This document shows positions 23,352 through 34,657 of a stretch of DNA of 64,000 nt, piece after piece; the stretch's first letter is position 1; every line of letters starts with the position of its first letter. The position numbers and the translations under genes were made by a program. Below the pieces are notes generated by a model. It ran no database searches. It saw nothing but the letters and a program-made list of their open reading frames with translations, and was not told the origin of the DNA. Source of the DNA: Rhodeus uyekii (Eukaryota > Chordata > Actinopteri > Cypriniformes > Acheilognathidae); the NCBI GenBank assembly GCA_037043235.1, contig JAWRVZ010000280.1:148501-212500 (forward strand), read 5' to 3'.

Positions 23352-25714
23352 ATGTCTTCTGCGCTGATCATCAAAGGTGAGTTCATGCGTCCGTCATCTG
23401 CCGTTCACAGTCTGTGTGTGTGACGCCGTAACATCAGCTGAGCTTCGCTCTGTCTCAGATGTGGCTGTGCGCGGCCCCGGCGATGGCATGGAGACGCACA
23501 AGCCCGCGGCGGCCCCTGAGCTGACGCCGGCCCCGCTCCTGAAGCGCAGCCCGAGAGCCGCGGCGCCGCCGGGAGTCCTGCACCTGGGGAAGGTGAGCAG
23601 GGAGGCGTGCACGGAGCTGGAGGCCGTGAGGATCGTGGTTCCCCGGGCCGCTATCAGCCGCAGCGCTCGCGCGGGGCCTCACACGGAAGACAGAGGGTCC
23701 CCTCGGGACGGGGACGAGCGGCCCCCCTCACCAACACCCTCACCGGAGCCGCTGGACTACAGGAGCGTCCTGGAGAAGCTGCAGAACTCGGAGCGCCGGC
23801 TGCTGCAGGATAAAGAGGGCCTTTCCAACCAGCTGCGGGTCCAGACTGAGGTCAGACTTCATTCCTGCATTTATCAGACGCTTTTATTATTTAATTTAAT
23901 TATCTATTTAGTTATTTATCTATTTAGTTAAATAATATTTTTCACATTTTCTTTTCATTGTTTTTTATGTAATTATTTTTTAGGGTTTTTAGTTTTGTGA
24001 TATAATTACAATTAAATAGTTGATTTTTTTTGTATTTAATTTTACTGTTAATTATCTTTAATTTTTTGGTTTTGCGTTTTAGTTATATTTAATATAGTTA
24101 AATAATGTTTTAGTTTTAGTGAAAAGATGTTGCAATGTTTTTTAATAAAAGGTGTTTTTAGCATTTTAATAATATTTTATCATAATTATAATTTAATATC
24201 CATGCGCGTGTGTGTATAAAATATGTGTATGTATACAATATGTGTATATATTTATATTTGTAAAACAGTTGAATTATATATACATTTATTTTAAAACCCA
24301 TTTTGTGTTTTTAGTATCTTTTTTATTTTTATGGCATTTAGCAAGTTTAATTGAATAATTTTTAATGTATTTAAAATATAATTATTATTTGTTTTAACAT
24401 TTTAACAGTTTTGTGAGCTCAGTGTTCAGTCCTGTGTCTGATTGCTCTTGGTCTGGCATCCTCAGGTGAACCGAGAGCTGAAGAAGCTGCTGGTGGCGTC
24501 GGTGGGCGATGACCTGCAGTATCACTTTGAGCGGCTGGCGCGAGAGAAGAACCACCTGATCCTGGAGAACGAGGCGCTGGGACGCAGCCTGACGCACACG
24601 GCCGAGCAGCTGGAGCGCATGAGCATTCAGTGTGACGTCTGGAGGAGCAAGTTCCTCGCCAGCCGGTGAGAAACATCACCATGCTCATGGTATAGAGCTA
24701 ACTGAAGCATTCACTATCGGATCAAAATCCTGCCAAAAGTATTGCGGTCGTAATTCAAAAGTTTAAGTGTATTTTAAAAAATTGCAAGTGTAAATCAAAA
24801 CTTTAAACGCATAAAAAAACGATTTTGTGCGCAAAACTTAAACTTGTTTGTTGTTTCTTAAACATTACGCTTTCATTCCTCAGTTTTTTGTGTTCTCTTC
24901 CATTTTCTGCTCACTTGATATTTTTCTGCTCGCTTGCAATCTTTTCCTCTTCGCTCTCGTTTCCAAGTTCTGCGCTTGCGATCCAAAAAGTTGCAGTTCA
25001 AGTTTCATGTAAATTAGGGCGGGCGTAAGCGTCACCATTGGTCCACTGGTTCTGGATTGACAGCTCGCCTCCAGCCAATCAGTGGAAGAGAGGAGTTGAC
25101 GTCACTCCAGTGCGACTCACGGCTGCTATGAATAACTCATACAGACTTTTAAAGTAAACTACACAATCTTTAGGAAACATAGTACTTGGAGACAGATATG
25201 TTATAGACAAAGTGCTTTATTCTTTACACATGACAGTGAAATCTCCAGTTCACAGCTCTTTTATGCACAGTGATTATTGTATTACTGACAATACAACAGC
25301 GAGGTTAAGTTAGTTCTGTTTTCGTCACACATTCAGCATAAAATGGCAATAACTCTCAATGTATACATATGTAATATTGTTTCACAAGCTTCTTTTTCAT
25401 TATTTTCGCTTGATATAATGAGCAGTGACCCGTGAAAAGCGTCTTAATGTGAGTTACTCGGGGAAAGCTCGCTCTTTGTCAGCTGTCAGTAAGGGACCGT
25501 GAGAAAAGTGCATGTGTTATTCGTTTTGTGCTATAATTTCTTAAATGTGCGTTGACACGAAACCACTGCCAGAAATGAAAAGAGACATGATATCAAACAT
25601 CAGGAGTAAAATTTAGGAAAATAGATTAAATTAGAGGATGGTAGATTTGTTTTAAAAGTGGATTTTACATAAAAAGCAAACACTTTCCAGTGTGTGTTTG
25701 TTTGTGTGTGTGTA

Positions 25715-25756
<42 letters not shown>

Positions 25757-28700
25757 AAAAAGTATGTATACATTTTTGCATATATATAAAACCAAGCATA
25801 TTTAAGATTTAATTCCTGATATAAAAACAAATGCAGCTTTTTAACAAACTTTTCAAAAACAATTGTCAAAGTGTTCCACAGTTGTGGTTTCAAGTCTCTA
25901 TGTCCCTAATGAACACCAGTAGGGTTGAAAAGAGAGGTTGTGAAAGTTGTCCACTGTCCCCTTTGACTGAATGACAGTGGTCTCATGTCTAAGTACCAGG
26001 GGCGTAGCCAGGATTTTATTTTTGAGGGGGCCCAGCTTAAAATGAGGGGGCCTGAGCATAACGTAATCGGCTGGATTCGAACCTGCGCGCGAAAACCACA
26101 TGGGATTTCTAGTCCATCGCCTTAACCTCTCAGCCAGGCTGGTTGTGGTGTAACGCGTAGCGCGCTATTGGGGCTTGCGATCGTCTTGAGCGGCAGGCGA
26201 TATGTGTTTTCACTTTAATTTTCACAGTCGCAATTTTAAACCACTGAAAATCTGAGGGGGCCGCAGATGTAAATGAGGGGGCCCAGGCCCCCCCGTGTCT
26301 ACGCCACTGCTACGTACAGTCAACAAATTATAGCAGAAAACGATAAAAAAACATGCACTTTTCTCACGGTCCCTCACTTACAGCTCGACAAAAAGCAGCT
26401 TTCCCCGCATAACTCGCATTCAGACGCTTTTCACGTTTAATTTAGTACAGAGTCTAAAACGTTTCATTGAGTCTTACACAGTATATGTTGATAGTCATCT
26501 CAATATCTCCTGACACAATCTAGAGGATCTTCTGGACCTCTTGAGGCATATGTACACAATGTTTGTGTGTGAAGTGATCAATATCAAGTCATTTGTGCAA
26601 ATAAAATATAAATAATCCTGGTCCAGAGTCGAGCGCTGCATGGCTTCCAGTAACCGTGACAAGAATCTTTCTAAAAGGAGCCTTAACACTGCCTGTGAAA
26701 ATACACAACATAATAAGTGACATTATCAAAGCGATCTATTCCTTTCACCTTTGCTAAATTCAATAAGACTAACCTGTCACTTAATAACAATATATTTGTT
26801 AAATTACATGAGATTGTCCGGCATTTGCAGGCTGACGTTGGTTATCCATCTTTACACTATTATGAGTGAATCACAGAAGCCGTGACTGTCTGAGTCCCAC
26901 CTGAGTGACGTCAACTCCTCTCTTCCACTGATTGGCTGGAGGAGAGCTGTCAATCTAGAACCAGTGGACCAATGGTGACACTTACGCCCGCCCTAATTTA
27001 CATGAAACTTGAACTGCAACTTTTTGGATCGCAAGCGCAGAACTTGGAAACGAGAGCGAAGAGGAAAAGATTGCAAGAGAGCAGAAAAATATCAAGTGAG
27101 CAGAAAATGGAAGAGAAAACAAAAAACTGAGGAATGAAAGCGTAATGTTTAAGAAACAACAAACAAGTTTAAGTTTTGCGCACAAAATCGTTTTTTATGC
27201 GTTTAAAGTTTTGATTTACACTTGCAATTTTTTAAAATACACTTAAACTTTTGAATTACGACCGCAATACTTTTGGCGGGATTTTGATCCCATACATTCA
27301 CATGTGTTTATAGCGCTATATTCAGTACAGATTGTGTTTGATAGAAATGTGTATGCCAGGTTAAAGCGACGGATCCCAAACAACGCTAGGGATACTGGGA
27401 GAACACCCACGGAGTTTGGGCAGAAAGTTCATGTGAGATGTGTTTGTGCTCTCGTAGTGTGATGGCAGAGGAACTGACCAATGCCAGAGCTGCCCTTCTG
27501 CGGCAGACCAGAGACGCTCAGTGCGCCATTCAGGATCTGCTGCGAGAGAGAGACGAGTTCTCCAGAAACATGCTGCACACGCACAGGTACTGTGAGATGG
27601 ACAGCGGGTGTGATTGACAGCGGGTGTGATTGTGATTTGACAGCGGGTGTGATTGTGCTTGACAGCGGGTGTGATTGTGCTTGACAGTGGGTGTGATTGA
27701 CAGCGAGTGTGATTGACAGCGGGTGTGATTGTGATTGACAGTGGGTGTGATTGACAGCGAGTGTGATTGACAGTGGGTGTGATTGTGCTTGACAGTGGGT
27801 GTGATTGTGCTTGACAGTGGGTGTGATTGTGCTTGACAGTGGGTGTGATTGACAGCGAGTGTGATTGACAGTGGGTGTGCTTGACAGTGGGTGTGATTGT
27901 GCTTGACAGTGGGTGTGATTGTGCTTGACAGTGGGTGTGATTGTGCTTGACAGTGGGTGTGATTGTGCTTGACAGTGGGTGTGATTGTGCTTGACAGTGG
28001 GTGTGATTGACAGCGAGTGTGATTGACAGTGGGTGTGATTGTGATTGACAGCGGGTGTGATTGACAGTGGGTGTGATTGACAGCGAGTGTGATTGACAGC
28101 GGGTGTGATTGACAGCGGGTGTGATTGACAGCGGGTGTGCTTGACAGCGAGTGTGATTGACAGCGGGTGTGCTTGACAGCGAGTGTGATTGACAGCGGGT
28201 GTGCTTGACAGCGGGTGTGATTGTGCTTGACAGCGGGTGTGATTGTGCTTGACAGCGAGTGTGATTGACAGCGGGTGTGATTGTGATTGACAGCGGGTGT
28301 GATTGTGCTTGACAGTGGGTGTGATTGACAGCGGGTGTGATTGACAGCGGGTGTGATTGTGACTGACAGCGGGTGTGCTTGACAGCGGGTGTGCTTGACA
28401 GCGGGTGTGATTGACAGCGGGTGTGATTGACAGCGGGTGTGATTGACAGCGGGTGTGATTGACAGCGGGTGTGATTGACAGCGGGTGTGCTTGACAGCGG
28501 GTGTGCTTGACAGCGGGTGTGCTTGACAGCGGGTGTGCTTGACAGCGGGTGTGCTTGACAGCGGGTGTGATTGTGCTTGACAGCGGGTGTGATTGACAGC
28601 GGGTGTGATTGACAGCGGGTGTGCTTGACAGCGGGTGTGATTGACAGCGGGTGTGATTGTGACTGACAGCGGGTGTGATTGTGATTGACAGCGGGTGTGA

Positions 28701-31700
28701 TTGTGATTGACAGCGGGTGTGATTGTGCTTGACAGCGGGTGTGCTTGACAGCTGGTGTGCTTGACAGCGGGTGTGCTTGACAGCGGGTGTGCTTGACAGC
28801 GGGTGTGATTGTGCTTGACAGCGGGTGTGATTGACAGCGAGTGTGATTGACAGCGAGTGTGATTGACAGCGGGTGTGATTGTGATTGACAGCGGGTGTGA
28901 TTGACAGCGGGTGTGATTGACAGCGGGTGTGATTGACAGCGGGTGTGATTGACAGCGGGTGTGCTTGACAGCGGGTGTGCTTGACAGCGGGTGTGATTGT
29001 GACTGACAGCGGGTGTGATTGTGATTGACAGCGGGTGTGATTGTGATTGACAGCGGGTGTGATTGACAGCGGGTGTGATTGTGCTTGACAGCGGGTGTGC
29101 TTGACAGCGGGTGTGATTGACAGCGGGTGTGCTTGACAGCGGGTGTGCTTGACAGCGGGTGTGCTTGACAGCGGGTGTGATTGTGCTTGACAGCGGGTGT
29201 GATTGTGCTTGACAGCGGGTGTGATTGACAGCGAGTGTGATTGACAGCGGGTGTGATTGACAGCGGGTGTGATTGACAGCGGGTGTGCTTGACAGCGGGT
29301 GTGCTTGACAGCGGGTGTGATTGTGACTGACAGCGGGTGTGATTGTGACTGACAGCGGGTGTGATTGTGATTGACAGCGGGTGTGATTGTGATTGACAGC
29401 GGGTGTGATTGTGCTTGACAGCGGGTGTGCTTGACAGCGGGTGTGCTTGACAGCGGGTGTGCTTGACAGCGGGTGTGATTGACAGCGGGTGTGATTGACA
29501 GCGGGTGTGCTTGACAGCGGGTGTGCTTGACAGCGGGTGTGCTTGACAGCGGGTGTGCTTGACAGCGGGTGTGATTGTGCTTGACAGCGGGTGTGATTGT
29601 GCTTGACAGCGAGTGTGATTGACAGCGAGTGTGATTGACAGCGGGTGTGATTGTGATTGACAGCGGGTGTGATTGACAGCGGGTGTGATTGTGATTTGAC
29701 AGCGGGTGTGATTGCGATTTGACAGCGGGTGTGCTTGACAGCGGGTGTGATTGTGCTTGACAGCGGGTATGCTTGACAGCGGGTGTGATTGACAGCGGGT
29801 GTGATTGTGACTGACAGCGGGTGTGCTTGACAGCGGGTGTGCTTGACAGCGGGTGTGCTTGACAGCGGGTGTGCTTGACAGCGGGTGTGCTTGACAGCGG
29901 GTGTGCTTGACAGCGGGTGTGCTTGACAGCGGGTGTGCTTGACAGCGGGTGTGATTGACAGCGGGTGTGATTGACAGCGGGTGTGATTGTGCTTGACAGC
30001 GGGTGTGATTGACAGCGGGTGTGATTGTGCTTGACAGCGGGTGTGATTGACAGCGGGTGTGATTGACAGCGGGTGTGCTTGACAGCGGGTGTGCTTGACA
30101 GCGGGTGTGCTTGACAGCGGGTGTGCTTGACAGCGGGTGTGCTTGACAGCGGGTGTGATTGTGCTTGACAGCGAGTGTGATTGACAGCGGGTGTGATTGT
30201 GATTGACAGCGGGTGTGATTGACAGCGGGTGTGATTGTGATTTGACAGCGGGTGTGATTGCGATTTGACAGCGGGTGTGCTTGACAGCGGGTGTGATTGT
30301 GCTTGACAGCGGGTGTGATTGTGCTTGACAGCGGGTGTGATTGTGCTTGACAGCGGGTGTGCTTGACAGCGGGTGTGATTGACAGCGGGTGTGATTGTGA
30401 CTGACAGCGGGTGTGATTGTGATTGACAGCGGGTGTGATTGTGATTGACAGCGGGTGTGATTGACAGCGGGTGTGATTGTGCTTGACAGCGGGTGTGCTT
30501 GACAGCGGGTGTGCTTGACAGCGGGTGTGCTTGACAGCGGGTGTGATTGACAGCGGGTGTGCTTGACAGCGGGTGTGCTTGACAGCGGGTGTGATTGACA
30601 GCGGGTGTGATTGTGATTGACAGCGGGTGTGATTGACAGCGGGTGTGATTGACAGCGGGTGTGATTGACAGCGGGTGTGATTGACAGCGGGTGTGCTTGA
30701 CAGCGGGTGTGCTTGACAGCGGGTGTGATTGACAGCGGGTGTGCTTGACAGCGGGTGTGCTTGACAGCGGGTGTGCTTGACAGCGGGTGTGCTTGACAGC
30801 GGGTGTGATTGACAGCGGGTGTGATTGACAGCGGGTGTGATTGACAGCGGGTGTGCTTGACAGCGGGTGTGCTTGACAGCGGGTGTGATTGACAGCGGGT
30901 GTGATTGACAGCGGGTGTGCTTGACAGCGGGTGTGCTTGACAGCGGGTGTGATTGACAGCGGGTGTGATTGACAGCGGGTGTGATTGACAGCGGGTGTGA
31001 TTGACAGCGGGTGTGATTGACAGCGGGTGTGATTGACAGCGGGTGTGATTGTGATTGACAGCGGGTGTGATTGACAGTGGGTGTGATTGACAGCGGGTGT
31101 GGGTGTGATTGACAGCGGGTGTGGGTGTGATTGACAGCGGGTGTGATTGTGATTGACAGCGGGTGTGATTGTGGTTGACAGCGGGTGTGATTGTGATTGA
31201 CAGCGGGTGTGATTGTGATTGACAGTGGGTGTGATTGACAGCGAGTGTAATTGTGCTTGACAGTGGGTGTGATTGTGCTTGACAGCGGGTGTGATTGACA
31301 GCGGGTGTGATTGTGATTGACAGCGGGTGTGATTGTGATTGACAGCGGGTGTGATTGACAGTGGGTGTGATTGACAGCGGGTGTGGGTGTGGTTGACAGC
31401 GGGTGTGAGTGTGATTGACAGCGGGTGTGAGTGTGATTGACAGCGGGTGTGAGTGTGATTGACAGCGGGTGTGAGTGTGATTGACAGCGAGTGATTGACA
31501 GGTCTCTGGAGCAGCTGCTGGTGTCGCTGCAGTGGGGTCGACAGCAGACCTACTATCCCAGTGCGCAGGCTCTCAGCACCGGAGAACTGGCCGCAGCCAA
31601 TCACAAGCTCGCCGACGCCATCAACTCTCACCTGCTGGGGAACGTGAGCGGCTGCGGCCCGAAGAACAACCAGAACCAGAGCCGGAGCTCAGAGCTCTGC

Positions 31701-32003
31701 AACACACCGGCCGAGAAGATGGCCGAGAAGGTGCGGCACTTTCACACATAACCATTACAAACTCATCCATACGAAGAAATGAAGGCTGTTAGCTTAGATG
31801 TGTTCCTTGTTGAGCAGGTGCTGCGGAACCTGGACCCCGTTTCCTGCTCTGAACAGGAAGTGGACGCGTCCCCGTCGGATCCGCCTCATTCCCCCTTCCT
31901 GCCAAGCAAGAAGAGCATCGGCCGCTTCCACCCGTACACGCGCTACGAGAACATCACCTTCAACTGCTGCGAGCGCTGCCGCGGCGAGCTCACCGTCCTC
32001 TAG
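23352..32003 (+). CDS. blzf1: BLZF1 / golgin-45, Golgi matrix coiled-coil protein
   Basis: Six coding exons: 23352-23376, 23459-23850, 24466-24665, 27458-27586, 31502-31730, 31818-32003. They total 1161 bases and 386 aa (human 400). Golgin-45 is a medial-Golgi golgin that binds GRASP55 and Rab2 and helps hold cisternae together. Diagnostic segments are GDGMET (exon 2), KLQNSERRLLQDKEGLSNQL, then REKNHLILENEALG and QCDVWRSKFLASR (exon 3), LVSLQWGRQQTYYPS (exon 5), and FHPYTRYENITFNCC with ERCRGELTVL at the C-terminus, a Cys-rich end with a PDZ-ligand-like tail as in the human protein. Heptad-rich sequence from about residue 120 to 225 is the coiled coil. Residues about 15-100 (Pro/Ala-rich) diverge. 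The start was chosen at MSSALIIK because it joins in phase to DVAVRG. Poly(A) signals are at 32325-32330 and about 32370. Introns 3 and 4 are greatly enlarged by a transposon and a minisatellite. Confidence 0.97.
25997..26309. mobile_element. Nested hAT-like short element
   Basis: Starts CAGGGGCGTAGCCAGG and ends TGTCTACGCCACTG, with flanking 8-base near-duplicates CTAAGTAC (25989-25996) and CTACGTAC (26310-26317). An 8-bp duplication and a CAG(G/T)GGCGTAG-type end fit the hAT superfamily. It sits inside the foldback element and carries the tRNA-Ser-like sequence listed next. Confidence 0.75.
26062..26143 (-). pseudogene. tRNA-Ser(AGA)-like sequence inside a hAT-like element
   Basis: The minus strand reads TGGCTGAGAGGTTAAGGCGA, then TGGACTAGAAATCCCA (anticodon AGA) and GCGCAGGTTCGAATCCAGCC, matching vertebrate tRNA-Ser through the D arm, anticodon arm, long variable arm and T arm. 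A-box and B-box segments are intact. The 5' acceptor strand (ACCAGCC) no longer pairs with the 3' strand (CGATTACG), so it is a pseudogene or a tRNA-derived module of the element, not a working tRNA. Confidence 0.8.
27590..31501. repeat. 3.9 kb 16/22-bp minisatellite filling BLZF1 intron 4
   Basis: On the order of 200 copies of GCGGGTGTGATTGACA (16 bp) interspersed with GCGGGTGTGATTGTGCTTGACA (22 bp) and TGTGACTGACA variants. The two unit types appear in recurring higher-order orders, for example two similar blocks near 29690-29830 and 30235-30410. No unit contains a stop codon on the minus strand, giving a spurious 1400-codon open frame. The array starts within about 15 bases of the exon 4 donor, and its last unit (GATTGACAG) supplies the exon 5 acceptor. 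Confidence 0.97.
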
Positions 32004-32890
32004 CGCTCCGCCCGTCTCTCCTGCCGCACACACACACCTGCTCCAGTCACGGAGAGATTATATTCCTTCACTCCGCAGGTGTTTAGCAGGACGCAAATGC
32101 TGCGTTTGTGCCGTATGAGAACACAGATCTTGCGTTCATGTCACTGGATGATGCAGATCTTAAAACACACAATCTGTAAGATGTTTATTTAATGCCGTGT
32201 TTCTGGAATATAATGTGCGACGTGAATCTGGTCACACGTTTGAAGTGTTTTCCTGGACCAGTGTATAAAATCTTTGATTTTAAAGTATTTCAGTGATATT
32301 TTCTCCTTCGTCTCCCTTTACTGAAATAAACAATTTGAAGTGAAAAGCTTTTCTTTCCTTGTTTTTGCCAATAAAAAATTATATTTTTGATGTAATGATT
32401 CTTTGAAATGAAAGCAGAGGAAAGATTATCAGTCTCTTGAGATTGTGTTTTTCCTACACAAATAATGAATTAATACATTTAAATGTAGAATAACAAATTA
32501 TGATTAGAAATACATTTGGAGGAATTTTATAATTACATAAAAAATAGGAAGGTAGAAGAAATTAAATGGAAAGTAATTCATAAGAAGAAATTAATAATTA
32601 GAAAAAAAGGGAATATTATTTTGTGAAATGTTAATTTAATTAAGAGTAGGAAATTAATTATAAAATAATTCATAAAAAATAAGATAATTAGAAAAAGGAA
32701 TGAAACATTAATGTTTACAAACAATAAGAGAATTTAATTCATTTTTAAAAAAATCATAAGAACAAATTAAGTATATAAGATTTTTTTACTGTCATGAAAA
32801 TAAAGTCAAGATTTGGTTTATATGTGATCAACCATATAAATATTTTTATTGACCAGCATCAACGAAAGGGAAGGAAGCCGTGTCACACTC
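32004..32890. other. BLZF1 3' UTR and convergent TRMT10C 3' end
   Basis: BLZF1 3' UTR with AATAAA at 32325-32330 and about 32370, then about 400 bases of A/T-rich sequence with GAAATTAATTA-type blocks, then a minus-strand AATAAA at 32845-32850, 41 bases past the TRMT10C stop. The two genes converge here. No other gene is seen. Confidence 0.75.
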
Positions 32891-34120
32891 TTAATCGTCC
32901 TCCGCCCACCACGTCTTTCTCTCTCGTGCTCTCGTGTTGTTCGGCCCTCGCGGAGGTTTGTTCCGGACGGATTGAGTCTTTGTGGTTCTCACAAACGCCG
33001 CGTTCTGATGAAAGCCGCAGTGTTTCCTCTTCGGCACGAACTCCAGCGCCTCCTTCCAGCTCCCCGTCTCTTTCACGGTGATCAGGATGCGGATCATCTG
33101 ATCCAGGGTCAGATTCTTGGCGCCCGTGTCCCAGTCCAGATACTCGTCCAGCGGGAGGCGCGCGGTGGCCAGCTTCAGGCGTTTGGCGTTGGCCAGAGAA
33201 ACGCCCGAGTGAATGGATCGGTCCACCATGGCGCCCACGATGTACACCTTGCTGTGGTCGAAGCTGCGCAGGACGGTGTGCGAGTCGGCCGTGAGGTACA
33301 CCAGATCCTCGCGGGGAAACAGGTCCAGGGGTCGGCGCGCGGTGGCCGTGAGCAGCAGCCGTTCCCAGGTCTCCGCGCTGTAGCGCTTGAGGAGCTCGCG
33401 GTGGTACGCGCCGCCCGGCTGCAGGCCGCAGAAGTGCAGGTGAAACGGGTCGGAGGCGCGCCGGTTCCAGCCCTCCGTCTCCAGCAGCTGCGACACGGTG
33501 TTCTCCATCTCTCGCCGCGTCATGTGCTGCTCGTAGCTCATGTCGTACACCAGCGGCTGGCCGAAGCGCATGGCCTGCGCCGCCCGCCAGTTCAGCAGCC
33601 GATCCATGGAGCTGCTCCAGAACTTCATCAGGAAGGTGTTCCTCAGTCCTCCCCGCTCCTCCCGCTCCTCTCGCTCCTCTGCGTCCGGGTCATGTTTCTT
33701 CTGATCCTGCTTCTCCTTCTTGGAGATTTTATGCGCTTCTTTGATGGCGAGAAACTTCAGGTACTTCCTCTTGCTGGATTTGGTGGTGAGCGCGGCGAGT
33801 TCCTCCAGCTGCTCATCCGTGATGCTCTTGGGAACGAACTTCCCCGCCTGATGCCACATCTCCACCAGCTCGCGGTTGACCTCCAGCGCCGACTGACTCG
33901 GCCCGCTCTGCCCGTCCTCCTGCAGCGCTTGAGACTTCATCACCGTCTTCCACGTGTCCAGGTCCAGCTTCTCTGCCGCATCCTTCCCGGCGGTCCGAGT
34001 GGAGCTGATGGCTCTGATGGCGTGGAGCGTCTGGACCGGAGCGGAGGAGCGGCGCCGTCTCACAGCCAGCGAACACGAGCGCAGAAACGTCACGCGACTG
34101 CAGACAAACACCCGCTGCAT
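32891..34120 (-). CDS. trmt10c: TRMT10C, mitochondrial tRNA methyltransferase and RNase P subunit (MRPP1)
   Basis: A single uninterrupted coding exon of 409 aa, as in human TRMT10C. In the mitochondrial matrix it pairs with HSD17B10 to methylate position 9 of tRNAs and with PRORP to form protein-only RNase P. The N-terminus (MQRVFVCSRVTFLRS, Arg-rich, no acid) is a mitochondrial targeting sequence. A helical region with FLMKFWSSSMDRLLNWRAAQ precedes the SPOUT-type Trm10 domain (about residues 185-380), with VYDMSYEQHMTRRE, HLHFCGLQPGG, YIVGAMVDRSI, KLATARLPLDEYL and NLTLDQMIRIL all strongly matching the family. FVPKRKHCGF follows near the C-terminus. A Glu/Asp/Arg-rich segment (EEREEREERG) lies about residue 150. 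An acceptor (TTGTTCAG) just upstream of the ATG indicates a leader intron, which contains the transposon at 34159. The gene converges with BLZF1 and diverges from TXNL4B. Confidence 0.96.
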   Translation of the reverse strand: MQRVFVCSRVTFLRSCSLAVRRRRSSAPVQTLHAIRAISSTRTAGKDAAEKLDLDTWKTVMKSQALQEDGQSGPSQSALEVNRELVEMWHQAGKFVPKSITDEQLEELAALTTKSSKRKYLKFLAIKEAHKISKKEKQDQKKHDPDAEEREEREERGGLRNTFLMKFWSSSMDRLLNWRAAQAMRFGQPLVYDMSYEQHMTRREMENTVSQLLETEGWNRRASDPFHLHFCGLQPGGAYHRELLKRYSAETWERLLLTATARRPLDLFPREDLVYLTADSHTVLRSFDHSKVYIVGAMVDRSIHSGVSLANAKRLKLATARLPLDEYLDWDTGAKNLTLDQMIRILITVKETGSWKEALEFVPKRKHCGFHQNAAFVRTTKTQSVRNKPPRGPNNTRARERKTWWAEDD

Positions 34121-34158
34121 CGTGTCTGCATCACCTGAACAAACAGAGCAATGCTAAA

Positions 34159-34657
34159 GGGATCATTCACCCAAAAAATAAACCTTGATTTATTGATCCC
34201 TAAATCCTCCCTGGACTTTCTTCTGTGAGCCGAACACAATCTGAGTAACATTAGAAATATCCGGCTCTATAATGGGAGTGAATGGAGACTGAGATCTGGA
34301 AGCCCTAAAAATCTCATCATCATCATCATAAAGTGATCCGTACGACTCCAGAGTTAATAAAGCCTTCTGAAGAGAACACAAATATCCATAATTATCACTT
34401 TATAAACTTTAATCACTGGATTCCAGTAACGGCCAAATGCGAGTTCTGGAGGATGCGTGACCTTTGACCCCCACTAATAACATAAAAAGCCTTAAACATA
34501 ATAAAGGCTTCTGAAGAGAACACAAATATCCATAATTATCACTTTATAAAGTCGTACGGATCTCAGTCTCCATTCACTCCCATTATAAAGCTCAGATTGT
34601 GTTCGGCTGACAGAAGAAGGTCATTCAGAGGATTTATGGATCATTTTATTTTTTGAG
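34159..34657. mobile_element. Non-autonomous DNA transposon in TRMT10C leader region
   Basis: Begins with GGGATCATTCACCCAAAAAA-type sequence and ends with GGATCATTTTATTTTTTGAG, roughly inverted. Internally CTCCATTCACTCCCATTATA near 34570 is mirrored by TATAATGGGAGTGAATGGAG near 34270, and a direct duplicate of CACAAATATCCATAATTATC occurs at about 34378 and 34521. This resembles a common fish short-element family. No coding content. Confidence 0.65.

Larger units (their letters stand above)
24715..27294. mobile_element. 2.6 kb foldback DNA transposon in BLZF1 intron 3
   Basis: The ends TATCGGATCAAAATCCTGCC and GGCGGGATTTTGATCCCATA are inverted repeats of each other with two mismatches. Both are flanked by the identical 7-base CATTCAC (24708-24714 and 27295-27301), a target-site duplication. 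The inverted arms run at least about 400 bases (24715-25130 against 26880-27294), and inverted similarity continues inside (GTGAAAAGCG near 25433 against CGCTTTTCAC near 26425). The mirrored short frames in the arms are not genes. No transposase is visible. A 7-base duplication excludes TA, TTAA and 3-bp superfamilies; the superfamily is left open. Confidence 0.85.

Noticed and set aside
26062..26143. A functional tRNA-Ser gene.
   Set aside because: The acceptor stem cannot pair and it sits inside a transposon; recorded as tRNA-derived pseudogene.
24825..27185. Two identical 67-68 codon open frames on opposite strands (MCAKLKLVCCFLN start).
   Set aside because: They are the mirror-image arms of the foldback transposon, not genes.
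27429..31631. A 1400-codon open frame on the minus strand across the BLZF1 intron 4 array (His/Pro/Ser/Gln repeats).
   Set aside because: The 16- and 22-bp repeat units simply lack stops on that strand; the frame also runs antisense through two BLZF1 exons. No known protein similarity and no promoter or splice structure.
33813..34157. Additional open frames overlapping TRMT10C and the long plus-strand frame 32849-34138.
   Set aside because: Shadows of a GC-rich coding exon; the TRMT10C frame is the conserved one.
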